Assembly (NCBI GenBank): GCA_950295325.1
Contig: OX485803.1
Location: forward strand, 11,408,001-11,472,000
Source of the DNA: Polytrichum commune
Lineage: Eukaryota; Streptophyta; Polytrichopsida; Polytrichales; Polytrichaceae
DNA length: 64,000 bases
Direction of reading: 5' to 3'
The notes beneath the pieces are model-generated. The model worked only from the letters and a program-made list of their open reading frames with translations, searched no databases and was not told the origin of the DNA. Below, one piece after another: positions 1 to 11,697 of this stretch. Position 1 is the first letter of the stretch, and each line of letters opens with the position of its first letter. The position numbers and the translations under genes were made by a program.

Positions 1-70
1 TGTACCAGCACCAGGCGCCCAGACCGCCGCCATGGACGAGCACGAAATGCGTAGGCTTGGACACACCCAT
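1..70 (-). CDS. Alpha/beta hydrolase (methylesterase/hydroxynitrile-lyase type), first exon, cut by window edge
   Basis: Reading the minus strand from an ATG at 70-68 gives 23 residues before the window ends, including HFVLVHGGGLGAWCWY at residues 8-23. The strand followed by HGGG is the oxyanion-hole segment of alpha/beta hydrolases, and HFVLVHG(A/G)xxGAWCWY is the hallmark N-terminus of the plant methylesterase (MES)/hydroxynitrile-lyase family, which acts on small esters such as methyl salicylate or methyl jasmonate. The Met lies seven residues before the motif, as usual in that family, which supports this start. The catalytic Ser, Asp and His would lie beyond position 1 and cannot be seen, so neither substrate nor activity can be claimed. 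The gene's 5' leader and promoter would lie to the right, in 71-1000. Confidence 0.8.
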   Translation of the reverse strand, partial: MGVSKPTHFVLVHGGGLGAWCWY

Positions 71-1496
71 GGCTGGACAATCACAAACACAAACAATTAA
101 CTCCAGTCCTTACTCTTACTATGAAACAGCTCCGAACATCTGCAGACAATGCGAATGTGGAGACTCATCCTTGCAAGGGGCTAGCACCATCCTACTCGAA
201 TCCTGTGCCGAAAAACATGGATCGGAGAACTGGATCGGGTATAGGTATGATTCTGCCACCGAGTAACCTCAATTCACCCGACATAGCTCCATCAAAGCTA
301 CCGAAGATGGCTTGTGGGGAGAAAGTGGGAAGAATGGAATAATCCTGCTGACAGGGAACAGCATCAACTCTCTAAGAGATGATGCAAGCACTACTTCGGC
401 GAATGAGTCCACCACACAAATCTTCTTCGACATCATCATTCTAACCGATCATCCACCCAAAAGAGAGCAAGTCCTTCGTGGTGAAATCCTTTTCCAATTC
501 TCGACGCCATCCAGGCATCAGCATCAGCACTCTTCCCAACACTTTTTCACACAACCATTGCCTCCGGCCAAAGTAAGAGTGCGTGACCAGATCCAACCAG
601 TAACTGAACCCCCAGCCTGCAATCCTTGCTGAATCCCCAAAAAGTTGCATAAAACGCACTCCCCAGTACCATTACCCCCTCCCGCCATTTCAAAGGTGAT
701 TCAACTGCTGCGAGACTCGATGAAACGCTTGCTTACCTGGAATGTGAGCCGTTGATTCTTGGTGAGCTCCCCCCTCCAGACTGAAGAACCTCTCTGTGAG
801 TTTTAGTTCGAAGCTAACTTAGGTGATGAACTCCAACGTGCTGCAGGAATCCAGCTGGCGCTCGGAGAGAGAAGGATGGATGGATGGAAGGGTAATGGTG
901 GATCTGGAGAGGTCGAAGATGAGCTTTTGAGATGGTGGGAATGGTGGATCCGGAGAGGTGGAAGATGAGCTTTCGAGATGGTGGGAATGGTGGAATGAAT
1001 CAATGTACCTACATACTTAAACTCACATGCCTCCCAGAATGTTGTGCATCATGGCCCAGGGAACAAGTTTGGGTAGTCAGATGGGGATGGTGCTGGTGAG
1101 TTGGCCGATGACGCAGTCCGGCCGGCCGTGGCTGTCAGATCCATCTGGCCGGATCATGACCCAGCAACTCTTGTTACCGAATCTGCAGGGAAAGAGTTGA
1201 ATGCGAATCCTTCCGACCTCCGAAGGGCATTACTAGGTTTCACCCAATTACTAACTTATTGCAATATTGATGTTGTTTTAGGTAATTCAGTCTTGACGTT
1301 GTTGAATATGAATATGATGCTCTTGTTGTCGAGGCAGCCTAGGATCAGACGGCGACCAGGCCAGCCGGCAGAGGGTGACGATGCTCTCATGCTTTTTCCC
1401 AATTTATCTTCCTAGGGACTCCACTGACACACCGATAGTATGCACACTAAATATTGTAATTACTGTCACCAATTCCATTTCGTCTTGCTTCAATAC
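71..1496. other. Upstream region of the hydrolase gene; no other gene recognised
   Basis: Short open frames occur on both strands (for example 441-659 minus and 312-632 plus) but none has a recognisable domain or splice context. The region should contain the hydrolase 5' UTR and promoter. A 46-bp tandem duplication lies at 897-994. Confidence 0.5.
897..994. repeat. 46-bp tandem duplication
   Basis: Unit one is 897-942, unit two 943-988, followed by a 6-bp start of a third unit. The units begin GGTGGATCTGGAGAGG and GGTGGATCCGGAGAGG and differ at three positions. A short GGAT repeat (GGATGGATGGATGG) lies just before at about 874-887. Confidence 0.9.
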
Positions 1497-1499
1497 TAA

Positions 1500-2032
1500 G
1501 GGCCTCTTTACACTTAGAGGCCGGGCCAATTCATTGTGTAAGAGGCTTGAAATCCTCATTTGTGATTGGTCAAAAGGCTCAAATCGGCCCCAACCCCTTT
1601 ACATCTAGAGGCCGGGTCGATTTGGTGGTATGATTTTTTAAATTAAAAAATGTATGTTATGACACGGCCCGAGCTCGTTGAATTGGGTGCACCCAAAATG
1701 GAAGGCCAATTCTTGGCCTAGAGGCCAATGTCGTATTCCACTAAAAAAATCTTCTTAAATAAAGTATAATTTTTTAAAGTGAACTAGATCCATTGGATTA
1801 TGTGAAATCTAAAGGCTCTATCTTAGATTATGCTACATCCGTTGGATTAGGCTAATTTTTTTGAATCAGCTTGGCTTCTTGGCCCGAGGGCCTTTACATA
1901 TGGGAAAATTGGCCCCCGGTATAATCTTATTATAATGTGTAGTAGAGGCCGGCCTCCAACCCAAAAAAGGCTGAAATTTTGTGCAATCGGCCTCAAGGGA
2001 AATTGGCCCGGCCTCTAGGTGTAAAGCGGCCC
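1500..2032. mobile_element. PIF/Harbinger-like MITE, 533 bp, copy 1
   Basis: Terminal inverted repeats of about 32 bp start GGGCC(T/G)CTTTACACTTAGAG on the left; the right end reads as the complement. The element is flanked by the 3-bp direct repeat TAA (1497-1499 and 2033-2035), the TWA target preferred by PIF/Harbinger transposons. There is no open frame long enough for a transposase, so it is non-autonomous. The copy at 7910-8442 has the same length and about six mismatches. Confidence 0.88.
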
Positions 2033-2035
2033 TAA

Positions 2036-2449
2036 TTGTAAACTGCCCGCGTAGGGTCTCTAACACTAAATGTAAACCTAACATTATTTGTCATTCCTTT
2101 GTGAAACATTCCGGGCATTATAGACAAATAATGTTGCAATTACTATCACTTACTAAGTCATTTTCCGTCCACGTGTCAATCATCCATGACAACGTCTCGT
2201 TGCAGAAATGTAATGATGCAAAACATACCAAGAGTGAAAATAAGAGCGGGCTCTAGAAAATTATTATGACCCACAGTAATAGAACTATTTAGTGTACTAG
2301 AGCCACGCCCAAAGCCTTTATGTCAAGCATGTTAGCTTATATAGATGACTAACTTACTTGCCATAAGATTCAAACAAACAAAAAAATTGCAATAAAGTTT
2401 TTGCTACATCTCCAACCATGTGTTATGAAATATATATATATATATACAT
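2036..2449. other. No gene seen
   Basis: AT-rich sequence ending in a short (TA)n run near 2432-2446 followed by a GA run. No coding signal recognised. Confidence 0.5.
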
Positions 2450-2688
2450 AGAGAGAGAGGGAATGAGAAAAAGAAAGATGTAATTTCCAACATCGAAGCT
2501 TGACATGCTATAGGTTTGTTGCCAATTCATCTCAAATGACCTTGAGGAGACCAAGTCAGAGTCTTTAAACCAATTTTGGGTTGATTCAACTAAAAGCAAT
2601 AACCTCGGGATGCACAATTGTTTAGAGCCTTAGGTTCAATGAATGAGAGGTACACTCATATACGATAATTCACTCTCTCCCTCTTGTT
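2450..2688. repeat. Repeat family C, diverged copy
   Basis: It shares its right half with 2926-3285 and 8938-9184 (the motif GAATGAGAGGTACACTC followed by AATTC-CTCTC) and begins with GAGAGAGAGGGAATGAG, a degenerate form of the family's left end. Internal words such as CTATAGGTTTGTTG also recur. Confidence 0.6.
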
Positions 2689-2925
2689 TTCCTTTTCCAC
2701 TACTTGGTAAATGTTTGCTCATTTGGAAAGGTAAGTTTCCCTACATAGAAACCAACCATAACAAATTTCTACAAAGACAATCATCTACATCCTCTTGAAG
2801 GTTTGCATCATGATTGAAAAGGCTCACTTGGTCACAATTTCATTCTTGATCAATCCTACCCGACTGGGTAGACGTTACATCTCCAAAACTTCTTGGATCA
2901 TAACTTGCACAATCCATCGACCATG

Positions 2926-3285
2926 GAGAGAGGGAATTATCGTTATATCAACGTACCTCTCATCCATCCAACATAAAAACTTCACCTCCTATAGGTTGTT
3001 TTGCCTATTCCCCTTGATTGACCTCGGTACACTAATTCATGGTCTTTAAAATAAATTCCGCTATTGAATCAACTTAAAAAAAAGTAACACATGGGTTGCA
3101 CACTATGTTAGGGCTTTTATGCTAGATGAACTCAAGATGACATCGAGTAGACTAATTCAGGGTCTTTAAAACAAATTATGATGTCGAATGAACTCAAAAA
3201 ATAACTTCCGGATTGCATATTATTTCAAGGCTTTTATATTGGATGAATGAGAGGTACACTTGTATGCAATAATTCCCTCTCTCTC
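2926..3285. mobile_element. Repeat family C, MITE-like copy with inverted ends
   Basis: The left end GAGAGAGGGAATTATCG and the complement of the right end GAGAGAGGGAATTATTG match, and the match continues over about 45 bp (GTACCTCTCAT-CATCCAA-ATAAAA in both arms). No open frame of note. No clear target-site duplication, because the right end runs into a CT repeat, so the superfamily is unknown. Confidence 0.65.
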
Positions 3286-3314
3286 TCTCTATGAACCATG
3301 ACCAGATTGGTAAG

Positions 3315-3724
3315 CACGGGGGGTCACTCCATTGTCAAGTTGAACACCACGTGCGACCAAAAAAAATCTTCTTTTGGTAAGTTGCACCACCAAAATGGGT
3401 CAAAATTTTACCAATTTTTTTTCATGAGTAGATATACACAGTACCTATGACATAGTTAAAAGTGGTAACTAACTTTGATGATTTGTTTTTTTCATAAAAC
3501 ATACCATTTCTAACTAGAATGACACAGAATTGAACTTTAAAAATTACTAAAATAAAATAAAGATGACTAAAAATTTCAAAAAAATATACAAAAGATACTA
3601 TCAATGGTTATGTATATGTAGAAAAAATATCATAAATTTTAAAATTATATATGGCATGTAATATAGGGGTAGCAAACTTTGTCTGCACGTGGTGTCAACT
3701 TGACAATGAAGTGACTTCCCCGTG
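3315..3724. mobile_element. hAT-like MITE with CACGTG in both inverted ends, 410 bp
   Basis: It is flanked by a perfect 8-bp direct repeat TTGGTAAG (3307-3314 and 3725-3732), the duplication length of hAT transposons. The ends are inverted repeats: left CACGGGGGGTCACTCCATTG, right as complement CACGGGGAAGTCACTTCATT, continuing through CAAGTTGA-CACCACGTGC. The interior is very AT-rich and non-coding. A related element is at 54756-55158. Confidence 0.82.
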
Positions 3725-3732
3725 TTGGTAAG

Positions 3733-4329
3733 AAAACGGCATTATTTGGTTCCGGTATATTTCACAAGTTTGTTTTGACACAAGCAAAGTATTATTCATC
3801 TGCAAGACATTAAAGATACATGGTAACTTGCAACTTGGGAACCCAGAAGCTGGGGTGTTCAATGCACAAAGAAAGTTTCTTTTGCCAGATGGAATATATT
3901 GGATTTTAACAGATATATAAGGAAAATAGAAAGAATAATGATGCAAATGTAGTAACCTCATAATTGGCTATGGAGAATATACTTGGACAAATTGAGCCAG
4001 TGTTTCCATGAATGTGTCTCCAGATTGTTGCCTACTTCCCCATTTGACACCACTGAGCACAAGAATTTATAATGCGCCGAGGCATGTAAAGCCTTTTGTG
4101 GGCTCTAATTCCAACTCTACGCAAAATCTCTTGACAACAGTGTGACAAGCAATTCTATTGGATGTTGATGACAATTACCACCGTTTCAAGTTCCTGAACT
4201 GAAGTGATTAAAAAAAAATGCAGAAGGTTCATTAAGGGGTATTTTGAACTCCAAGTTTCTTGAACCAAGATCTCAATGTAAACTCGCCCCAATTATGTTG
4301 AGTAGTGTTGGATATTGAGGTATGCATGT
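3733..4329. other. No gene seen
   Basis: AT-rich sequence with only short, unconvincing frames on both strands. Confidence 0.5.
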
Positions 4330-5105
4330 GTGAATTAGTTATTTTTCTTAATCAAACCTCTAAATCTGATTGGTGTGTGGTTCAATGAGGATTAAAGAAC
4401 AAACATGGTAAAGTGGCATATTAAAAATAAATTGGACTACTTCTTCAAATTTTATCGACTACTCCACACTCAACAGTGAATACAATTGAGAGGACCTAAA
4501 ATTTAATAAGGAATTTGACAAACATACACTTTTGATAACCATGAACAAATGAAGGGAGGTCCGAGTTTTGTTGATGCTTCTTCATAGATTTGCTAATACC
4601 ACAAGAGTTTCATTAGGGTTATTTGTGAAGTAAAACAAATGAAATCATGGGTTTAGTCCCGAACCCTAAGTTCATATGAATCAACACAAAGTCACCCAAG
4701 TTTTCTTAATGCTTAAATCACCATACACAAAGAGTGGTGTCAAGCTATTAAACATTGGCTCTCTAGCTTGTCCTACTATGATGGGTGGGCCAAGCTTGCC
4801 TTGCATAGGCTGAATTGAGACTTAGGAAACAAATCCCATGCACACATCTTATTTTAGATCATGAAATCATCTCAAATGTTGAGAAGATGAAAAGAGAAAG
4901 TCCCAAATATTCCACCCAACTTTCAAAATAAGCTCCGACGCACGACGAGATAATGAGCTCTTAGTACAAAGCTCTTCTCAGAGAAGAATGAAACCCACGG
5001 TTTCATCGCTTGTTGAGGGACTTTACGGATAACGCTACTATGTAAAACTAATCGGTAGAAGCTGGAGAACATGAAAAAGAACCAAGTACTAACACCCACG
5101 TCATA
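4330..5105 (+). repeat. Repeat family A, copy 1 (longest)
   Basis: A decayed dispersed repeat. It carries the 5' block GATTGGTGTGTGGTTCAATG, the middle block GGGCCAAGCTTGCCTTGCAT and the 3' block GGTAGAAGCTGGAGAACATG, which recur in the same order at 7600-7905, 14560-14985, 17760-18315 and 42196-42620 (not every copy has every block). No open frame, terminal repeat or target duplication identified. It could be a derelict LTR element or an unclassified repeat. Confidence 0.65.
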
Positions 5106-7599
5106 CCTTAACTCATAGAGTTCAGCTCCGATCCTATCTTCTTCTATTTCTTCTTCTCCTTCTTTGTTGACTGTTTCTGGGTCCAGTTGGCATATATTAG
5201 CCTGTTTCTTTTCTCGGCTGCAAAAGCGTCTGCAATGCAACCACCCTCCAGGAACAGGTCATCAGTCCCTGCCCAAAAGCATGAGGAGTTCCACAAACTG
5301 TTCTCAGAAGCTTTGGGTCCCGTCACTTGTGGTGGCAGCCTGGTGAAATTGTGACGTTCTCTCATCTTTTGTATATGAAGGCCGCGGCATCTATAACCGA
5401 TACAATAAGAGAGTTTGCATTTGTTTAGGAGGAGGTATAGTGAGGAATTGTTGTTTTCTTGCAAAGAGAAACATGTTCTAAGGAGAGTGCAATTTTCAAA
5501 ACAAAAAAAAAAAACAAAATCAAAAACATGGAAATTGTTATAAATTTTGAAGCGGCAAAGTTTAGAGTAACACAAAGCCAATCTCTAGGTTGATTCATAA
5601 CTGCTCATTTGAAAGCTAATTCTTGGCTACAATAGTTGTCAAAACTCTTATGAGGATAATCAATCACAAGCTGCCATCACATAAATCTTAACTATGTTCG
5701 TTTGAAAAATGTAGATCTCATCCATGATGGCATGACATGACCCTAGTGAGCATGTAAATGGACTTGGTCGATTATGGATGCCTCGACCTTATATAAATGA
5801 CTCTTAAGTTAAGTTGATTTGGCTAGCATAATATTATTCAACAAAGTGACTAGGTTGGGAGGCGCCAAGAAGGTGCTAGAATTATGTCATCAAAGGTGCT
5901 AGAATTATCCCTTACGAGTGCTTGTCGGCAAGTAGATTGAGCTTGACAAACAAGTGAGATCCATTTAATTGTCACTAAATATTATTAGAATGAAATGTCT
6001 AATAGCTAAATAATGTTATGAGAAAGAGTGGCTTGAATTTGTGCAATGGTTTTGAAGAGATGGAGTAGATGAAAGATGAGGAAAATAAGTTGTTTCATGA
6101 TTATTATTCCCTTGTAGATAATTAGTTGATTTTTTTCAAAAGAGGCAATTAAATCAAACCCCTACTTGTACAATGGAGTCTCCCTAATTTGAGCATCAAA
6201 ATATATTACTATATGTACAAATGCACACAAAATGGTTAACTCAATGGCACCCAAAAGTGATTCCAAGAGGTGTGAAATAAGACATATCCAGCCAATTGTT
6301 GCATCCAACCTCTAACTACACTCTTTTTGAGCCACCACTTTTACAATTATCCAGTTGACGTGCACACAAGAATCATTCTTATTCCTAGTCTAGTGAACAA
6401 AGTGTTTGTCATTCATTATTTTATGTTTTTCTACCTTATGGGTGATGTCATGGATATAGAATAAAAGTAACATCATTGTTTTGTTTACATTGATGTGAAT
6501 GGGGAGCCCGTTCTCCTTTAACTTGACAACCCAAACGATGAATGATCTTTCTCCAAATGGTATTAGTTAGAACTTACTTTGTAAAAGGTTCAAGAGGCCC
6601 ATTGTTAGTTTCAAAACGTCGGATGGAGGTGCTTATTTTATTCTCATTGTTATTCCTAGATGAATATGTCAAAAGTGACCTCAATTAAATTTTGCACATT
6701 TATGAATTGCATTCTTGTTATGTATGACTATATTTTCACTTCCTCTTGTAGTAGGTCACGTTGAATGTGATTTCAATTAGTCACGTTGACTAAGTAGACT
6801 TTGGTTTTTTTGCCTCATATAGATTGTGTAGACCAAATTAGAATGTATATCAATGCCTCTATAAATCAATAAATATCCAAGATTGTCAACCCTGAAACAA
6901 AAATGCGACTTGCAACTCATGTTGTTGACTAAAGAAGTGAAAACACTACAAAGATCACGGTGAATGCAATAGGTTCGAATGCCTAAAATCTACCTCATAG
7001 TGTCAACGACCCATGATCCTTGTAGTGAATACGGTGAGTGAGTGTAGACTTCGTCGAGACTTATGAAGCTTATGCTTTTGTATCAAATAAAAAATGGTAG
7101 GCATCTGAGTTATGCCCTGCACCAAACTGCCAAGAACATCAACCGTTATAACAACGCAACGCGTGTTTATAATGGACTAGATTGGGAGGTTTGAATCGGA
7201 ATCTATCTTTTGGTTACTCTCTTGCAATTGAATTTTCAATTTGTGCCAAAAAAATAAAAATTGAATCGGAATCTATCCCTACTTTCAAGTATAACATGGT
7301 AAATTCGTTGCGGAGTTGAGTACAGTATTGTAGTCATAATGCACTCTTGGAATTTCAATGACATGTTCAACAACATTTTATCATGAGGATCTAATAATAC
7401 TAGTGCAATATGCAATATAATGTACCAGACTCCGAGTGTGTTTGCCAAAATTTACATGGTCTTCATGAATTGCAGTGTACATGAGGAAAACCTTTCAAGC
7501 TTGTGCATTACTTACTCTCACTAGTATATCATTTTTGAACATCCTAAGTGAACTTTACTCTTCGTTTCACTACAACGAAGTTGCCATAAGGTACGAGGG
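5106..7599. other. Gene-free AT-rich sequence
   Basis: I see no coding exon with splice signals and no structured repeat. Two overlapping minus frames at 4923-5581 have no recognisable motif and look random. Confidence 0.5.
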
Positions 7600-7905
7600 T
7601 GTTATGCGCAACTTTTCTCAATCGGACACCTGTATTTGAGTGGTGTGTGGTTAGGTGAGGAACAAAGGACAAAGACCGTAAAGACACATGTTTAAAAGAG
7701 TTTGTTTGAACTGCATCTTCAAATCAAGATTCAACAAATACGTCCTTCCGATAACTGGAAGTCAATCAAAGAAAGTCCAGTTGTTCAAACCGATTGTTGT
7801 TGATGCTTCATCGTAGATTTACGAATACGACACAAGTTTTGTTGTGTAAATCTAATTGGTAGAAGTTGGAGGATGTGAACAACGAAATGAATAACACCCA
7901 CATGC
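7600..7905 (+). repeat. Repeat family A, copy 2 (internally deleted)
   Basis: It contains the family's start block (GAGTGGTGTGTGGTTAGGTG) and end block (AATTGGTAGAAGTTGGAGGA, then AACACCCACATGCC) but lacks the long middle block seen at 4640-5040. Confidence 0.6.
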
Positions 7906-7909
7906 CTTA

Positions 7910-8442
7910 GGGCCGCTTTACACTTAGAGGCCGGGCCAATTCGTTGTGTAAGAGGCTTGAAATCCTCATTTGTGATTGGTCAAAAGGCTCAAATCGGCCC
8001 CAACCCCTTTACATCTAGAGGCCGGGCCGATTTGGTGGTATGATTTTTTAAATTAAAAAATGTATGTTATGACACGGCCCGAGCTCGTTGAATTGGGTGC
8101 ACCCAAAATGGAAGGCCAATTCTTGGCCTAGAGGCCAATGTCATATTCCACTAAAAAAATCTTCTTAAATAAAGTATAATTTTTTAAAGTGAACTAGATC
8201 CATTGGATTATGTGGAATCTAAAGGCTCTATCTTAGATTATGCTACATCCGTTGGATTAGGCTAATGTTTTTGAATCAGCTTGGCTTCTTGGCCCGAGGG
8301 CCTTTACATATGGGAAAATTGGCCCCCGGTATAATCTTATTATAATGTGTAGTAGAGGCCGGCCTCCAACCCAAAAAAGGCTGAAATTTTGTGCAATCGG
8401 CCTCAAGGGAAATTGGCCCGGCCTCTAGGTGTAAAGCGGCCC
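7910..8442. mobile_element. PIF/Harbinger-like MITE, 533 bp, copy 2
   Basis: Flanked by TTA on both sides (7907-7909 and 8443-8445). Inverted ends GGGCCGCTTTACACTTAGAG and, from the right, GGGCCGCTTTACACCTAGAG, one mismatch over about 32 bp. Same length as copy 1 at 1500-2032 with about 99% identity, so the family moved recently. It sits directly after the end of a family A repeat. Confidence 0.88.
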
Positions 8443-8659
8443 TTAATGGACTTATAGCCTCATGGATACTTTTCCGACGCTAGATCCTTCGCTAAACTTA
8501 CAAGATGTGGCAAATTTAAAGAGGCGGTCCATGAGAAAGATGCGGGTGCTGCAGAGCTGTCATTGTGTTGAAAGTGTCAATGTAGGACCTACAAATTATC
8601 AGCAAGGCCACCAAATGACAAGACTAGAAGGCGTACTCATCCAGCCGACCTGCAAGTAT

Positions 8660-8937
8660 GTTATTTGATTTGTACCAAAAAAAGGAACTGGCGTGGCCCC
8701 AACAAACGTTACCACGACTCCTTGCTTGGTTCATCCAAGCTCGGACACGGAAAAAATAATGCCTCCCCTTTCAATTCCAAAACTCATGAAAACGTAGGAG
8801 GTGCATAGTCACCTAGCTAGTTTTTTCGTCAAGTAGACAGAGGATTATGCAATTGGGAATCGAACCGTGAACCAGTCTCTTCGGTTTTGGATACCTCTCC
8901 ACTATCATCCGGTAGTTTAGGGTCATCTCGGACCTGG
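8660..8937 (-). mobile_element. Possible tRNA-derived SINE
   Basis: On the minus strand a perfect RNA polymerase III B box, GGTTCGATTCC, lies at 8866-8856, with an A-box-like TAGTGGAGAGGTAT about 30 bp upstream at 8904-8891. This spacing is that of a tRNA promoter, but no acceptor stem can be formed, so it is not a tRNA gene. The body downstream (to about 8660) and its ends are uncertain; no target duplication found. Confidence 0.4.
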
Positions 8938-9184
8938 CGAGAGGGAATTATTGTATACAAGCGTACCTTCACATCTATCTAACATACAAATTTGACCCCC
9001 CAAGTTATAGGTTTGTTGTTGATTCATGTCAAATATTGATGAGTGGACTTCTTTGGGGTCTTGTTAAAGTTGATTTTCATGTCAAATCAACTAGAAAAAG
9101 TAATCTTCATGTTGCATATTATTTCAGAGTTTTTATGTTGAATGAATGAGAGGTATGCTCGTATGCAAAAATTTCCTCTATCTG
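8938..9184. repeat. Repeat family C, copy 3
   Basis: Starts GAGAGGGAATTATTGTATAC and ends with the inverted counterpart (GAATGAGAGGTATGCTCGTATGC, then TTTCCTCT). Homologous to 2926-3285. Confidence 0.6.
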
Positions 9185-10657
9185 TAGAATTTAAGGATAC
9201 TTTAAACTATAGTCAAGGGTGGTGACCATCAAACTGTGAAGGTCGTTGATACTCAACTGAAGGTTGTATCATGGACAATTGAGTTTGAATTTAGCATGGT
9301 GACAGGCCTTCAAGTCTAGTGTAAAGGCATAATCGAATCCTCAACCAAATGTAATTTCGTCACTAACCATTCTATTTACGTGGGCCTTTCTACATAATAC
9401 TTATAAAAAATTCAAGCATTGTGAGATTTTGAAGCGTCATGGTCTTTTAATTTTGTGTTTGACACACCTCTTTGAGGTCATGGTATGTGGTTCGTGAGTC
9501 TTGCATCCGTCACCACTCCAATGTGGTGAAATCCGGTTTTATATTTATGTCAAGGGGGGGGGGGGGAGGGGAGGTCTCATGATCCTGACGATGAATATCC
9601 TTTGGAACATCAAAGAATGATGGGTCGATGGTCTCACCACCCCCACTGCCATCGTGTTGTCCGTTTTATATAGATTCCATTTGCTTTCCATATATACATA
9701 TATACATATATAAATGTATATATATACATACATATATATATAATTTAAAAGAAATTTGTAATTTAAATTGATCTTTGAGTTTGAAAGTCGTATAAGTTCA
9801 ACAAAGTTTGGGAAGAACCTATGTATTGTTTCCCTAAACGAGGGTGACATTCCATACACCAAAAACACAATACTCATGGGACACATGAACTTCCATGTTG
9901 GTGTTTCTCTCTATGTATCTTTTACCTCTCCATTAACTTTTTTGAGTGGGTGTTGCATTGATTTATTTTGTTCATGGACTTTTGATTTACATAAATCAGT
10001 CCGTCCTGGTGCGAATCTCATTGGCATTGCACGGATCCTTGAGTTGAAGTTTTCTCTTGGGTGTGATGTGTATTTTGAATACAATAAGAATGCATTTATT
10101 CAAGATGAAAATTTCAAGGTTCCAATTTTATGTAATCTAAACGCAACCAATGCGATTGATTGGGTGGTTGTCAAAATGTCAACTACACAAAATTATGGAG
10201 AAATTATCAATAAAGTAGTACTTGTCATAATTTGAAATTTTCAACTTTGTTAGAACATCTCAAATTTGAATTTAAATGGACAACATTTCTTCCTGCACAT
10301 CCTATACGGAAGTGGGCTCAAAACCCCTCAATACCAAGATTCAAGGGCCATCTATTTCAAATTTCAAGTTCATTGGAATGCACCCATATATGATAAGTGT
10401 CAAGATATTATTACACAATAACTTGTTTCAAGAAATATCTAATCTCCTCATACGCAATTGTGATTCTTAGTGGCATAATATTGCTACGTGCCTTATGCTC
10501 ACTTGTCTCGTTTTCAATTAGAAAAGATGCCATGGTCAATGGGACCTTGCCACGGCACTAAGACTTAGACCATCGTTTTTTGAGAATCACAACATGTTTG
10601 TTCCCAACCCTTGGTCACCTTATTCTTTTGTCTAGGGTAAGTGGCAAGTGGAAGTTA
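9185..10657. other. No convincing gene; G-tract and AT microsatellite
   Basis: A run of 13 G lies at 9554-9566 and a TATATACA-type microsatellite at about 9691-9745. The plus frame 9768-10235 (155 codons) is the longest here but has no domain, no recognisable homologue to me and poor amino-acid composition, so I do not call it a gene. Confidence 0.5.
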
Positions 10658-11463
10658 GGGCCGGTTCACACGGGGTCCCAAGTCCTAAGTCCCAAGTATG
10701 ACATGGATGCCTACATGGCAACACGTTTTGGAGGTGAGGCTTGGGACATGTTTTCCCGAGGTTTGGGTCAACCTAAACATTAGACCCAACTCCCAACCCA
10801 AGTCCCGCAAATATGTTTGCATAAAATAATCAAGATCCAACATTAATGATAATAGCCATATTTTAATGATTTCTTGAGGCTCAAAAGTTGGGACCCCGCC
10901 TCCACATCTATGCGATCATTTTACTATGGTATGGTCAATTTAAAAACTCCCTAAATATATGTAGTTGAATTATAGTCCAAACTCGCATAATTACATTAAG
11001 AGTAGATATACACTTTGAGATAAGAAAAAAGAGTTCATAGAAAATTGACAATTCCAATCAAAATAATACGAAGTTACTACATATAGGAATCTATCAACAA
11101 AGGGAAAACTTACTTCATTCTTGACTTTTTTAAATTCTTGTGAACAACCATCATTTTATATTGGAACCAATGCCATTGCCAAGAAAATTTCATGAGGAAC
11201 ACAATGATACCTATTGTGACCTTCCTAGCACCTTTCTTCTGGATGAATTTGCCTCCAAGAGTCATTCATAAGCCGAAAAATGGCCTCTCAGGAAGTTCAG
11301 GGTCAAGGAAGCTGAAAACTCAGTCTAAGGTTGTTATTAAAATTCTTGCATCATACATATAGGTAAGTTCATAGCACTTCTTAGAAGGAAAAAGCCACAA
11401 CTACCATGTTGGGACTTGCTAACATGGGATATGGGACTTGGGACCCTGTGTGAGAACCGGCCT
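10658..11463. mobile_element. PIF/Harbinger-like non-autonomous element, 806 bp
   Basis: Ends are inverted repeats: left GGGCCGGTTCACACGGGGTC, right as complement AGGCCGGTTCTCACACAGGG, then TCCCAAGTCC in both. TTA flanks it on both sides (10655-10657 and 11464-11466). The interior has no transposase. The ends resemble those of the other TTA-flanked elements in the window. Confidence 0.72.
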
Positions 11464-11599
11464 TTAGCAAATGTTATGAGCAATAAGCACCCCCATCTTA
11501 CTCTCTCTTTATTAAGAACAAAATCGAAAATGGACATCTTTTCCATTGCAAGCATTGGGCCTTTGCTTTTTGAATATCCAAAATAGCAACACTAATCAT

Positions 11600-11697
11600 A
11601 ACATTATTAAGATCCATGACAATGTTTTGTGGGATTGGCAATATTCCATGGAATATTGCCAATCCCACAAAACATTGTCATGGATCTTAATAATGTT
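11600..11697. repeat. 98-bp perfect palindrome
   Basis: Two 49-bp arms are exact reverse complements with no spacer, centred on CCATGG at 11646-11651. The arms run from AACATTATTAAGATCCATGA inward. Outside the perfect part the symmetry weakly continues (ACACTAA-TCATA on the left, the complement ACACTAAATATCATAAT on the right). Confidence 0.97.

Noticed and set aside
8850-8905. True tRNA gene
   Set aside because: B box is perfect but no acceptor or anticodon stem can be drawn; SINE-type head is more likely.
9768-10235. 155-codon plus frame as a gene
   Set aside because: No motif, no splice context, AT-driven composition and flanked by microsatellite sequence.
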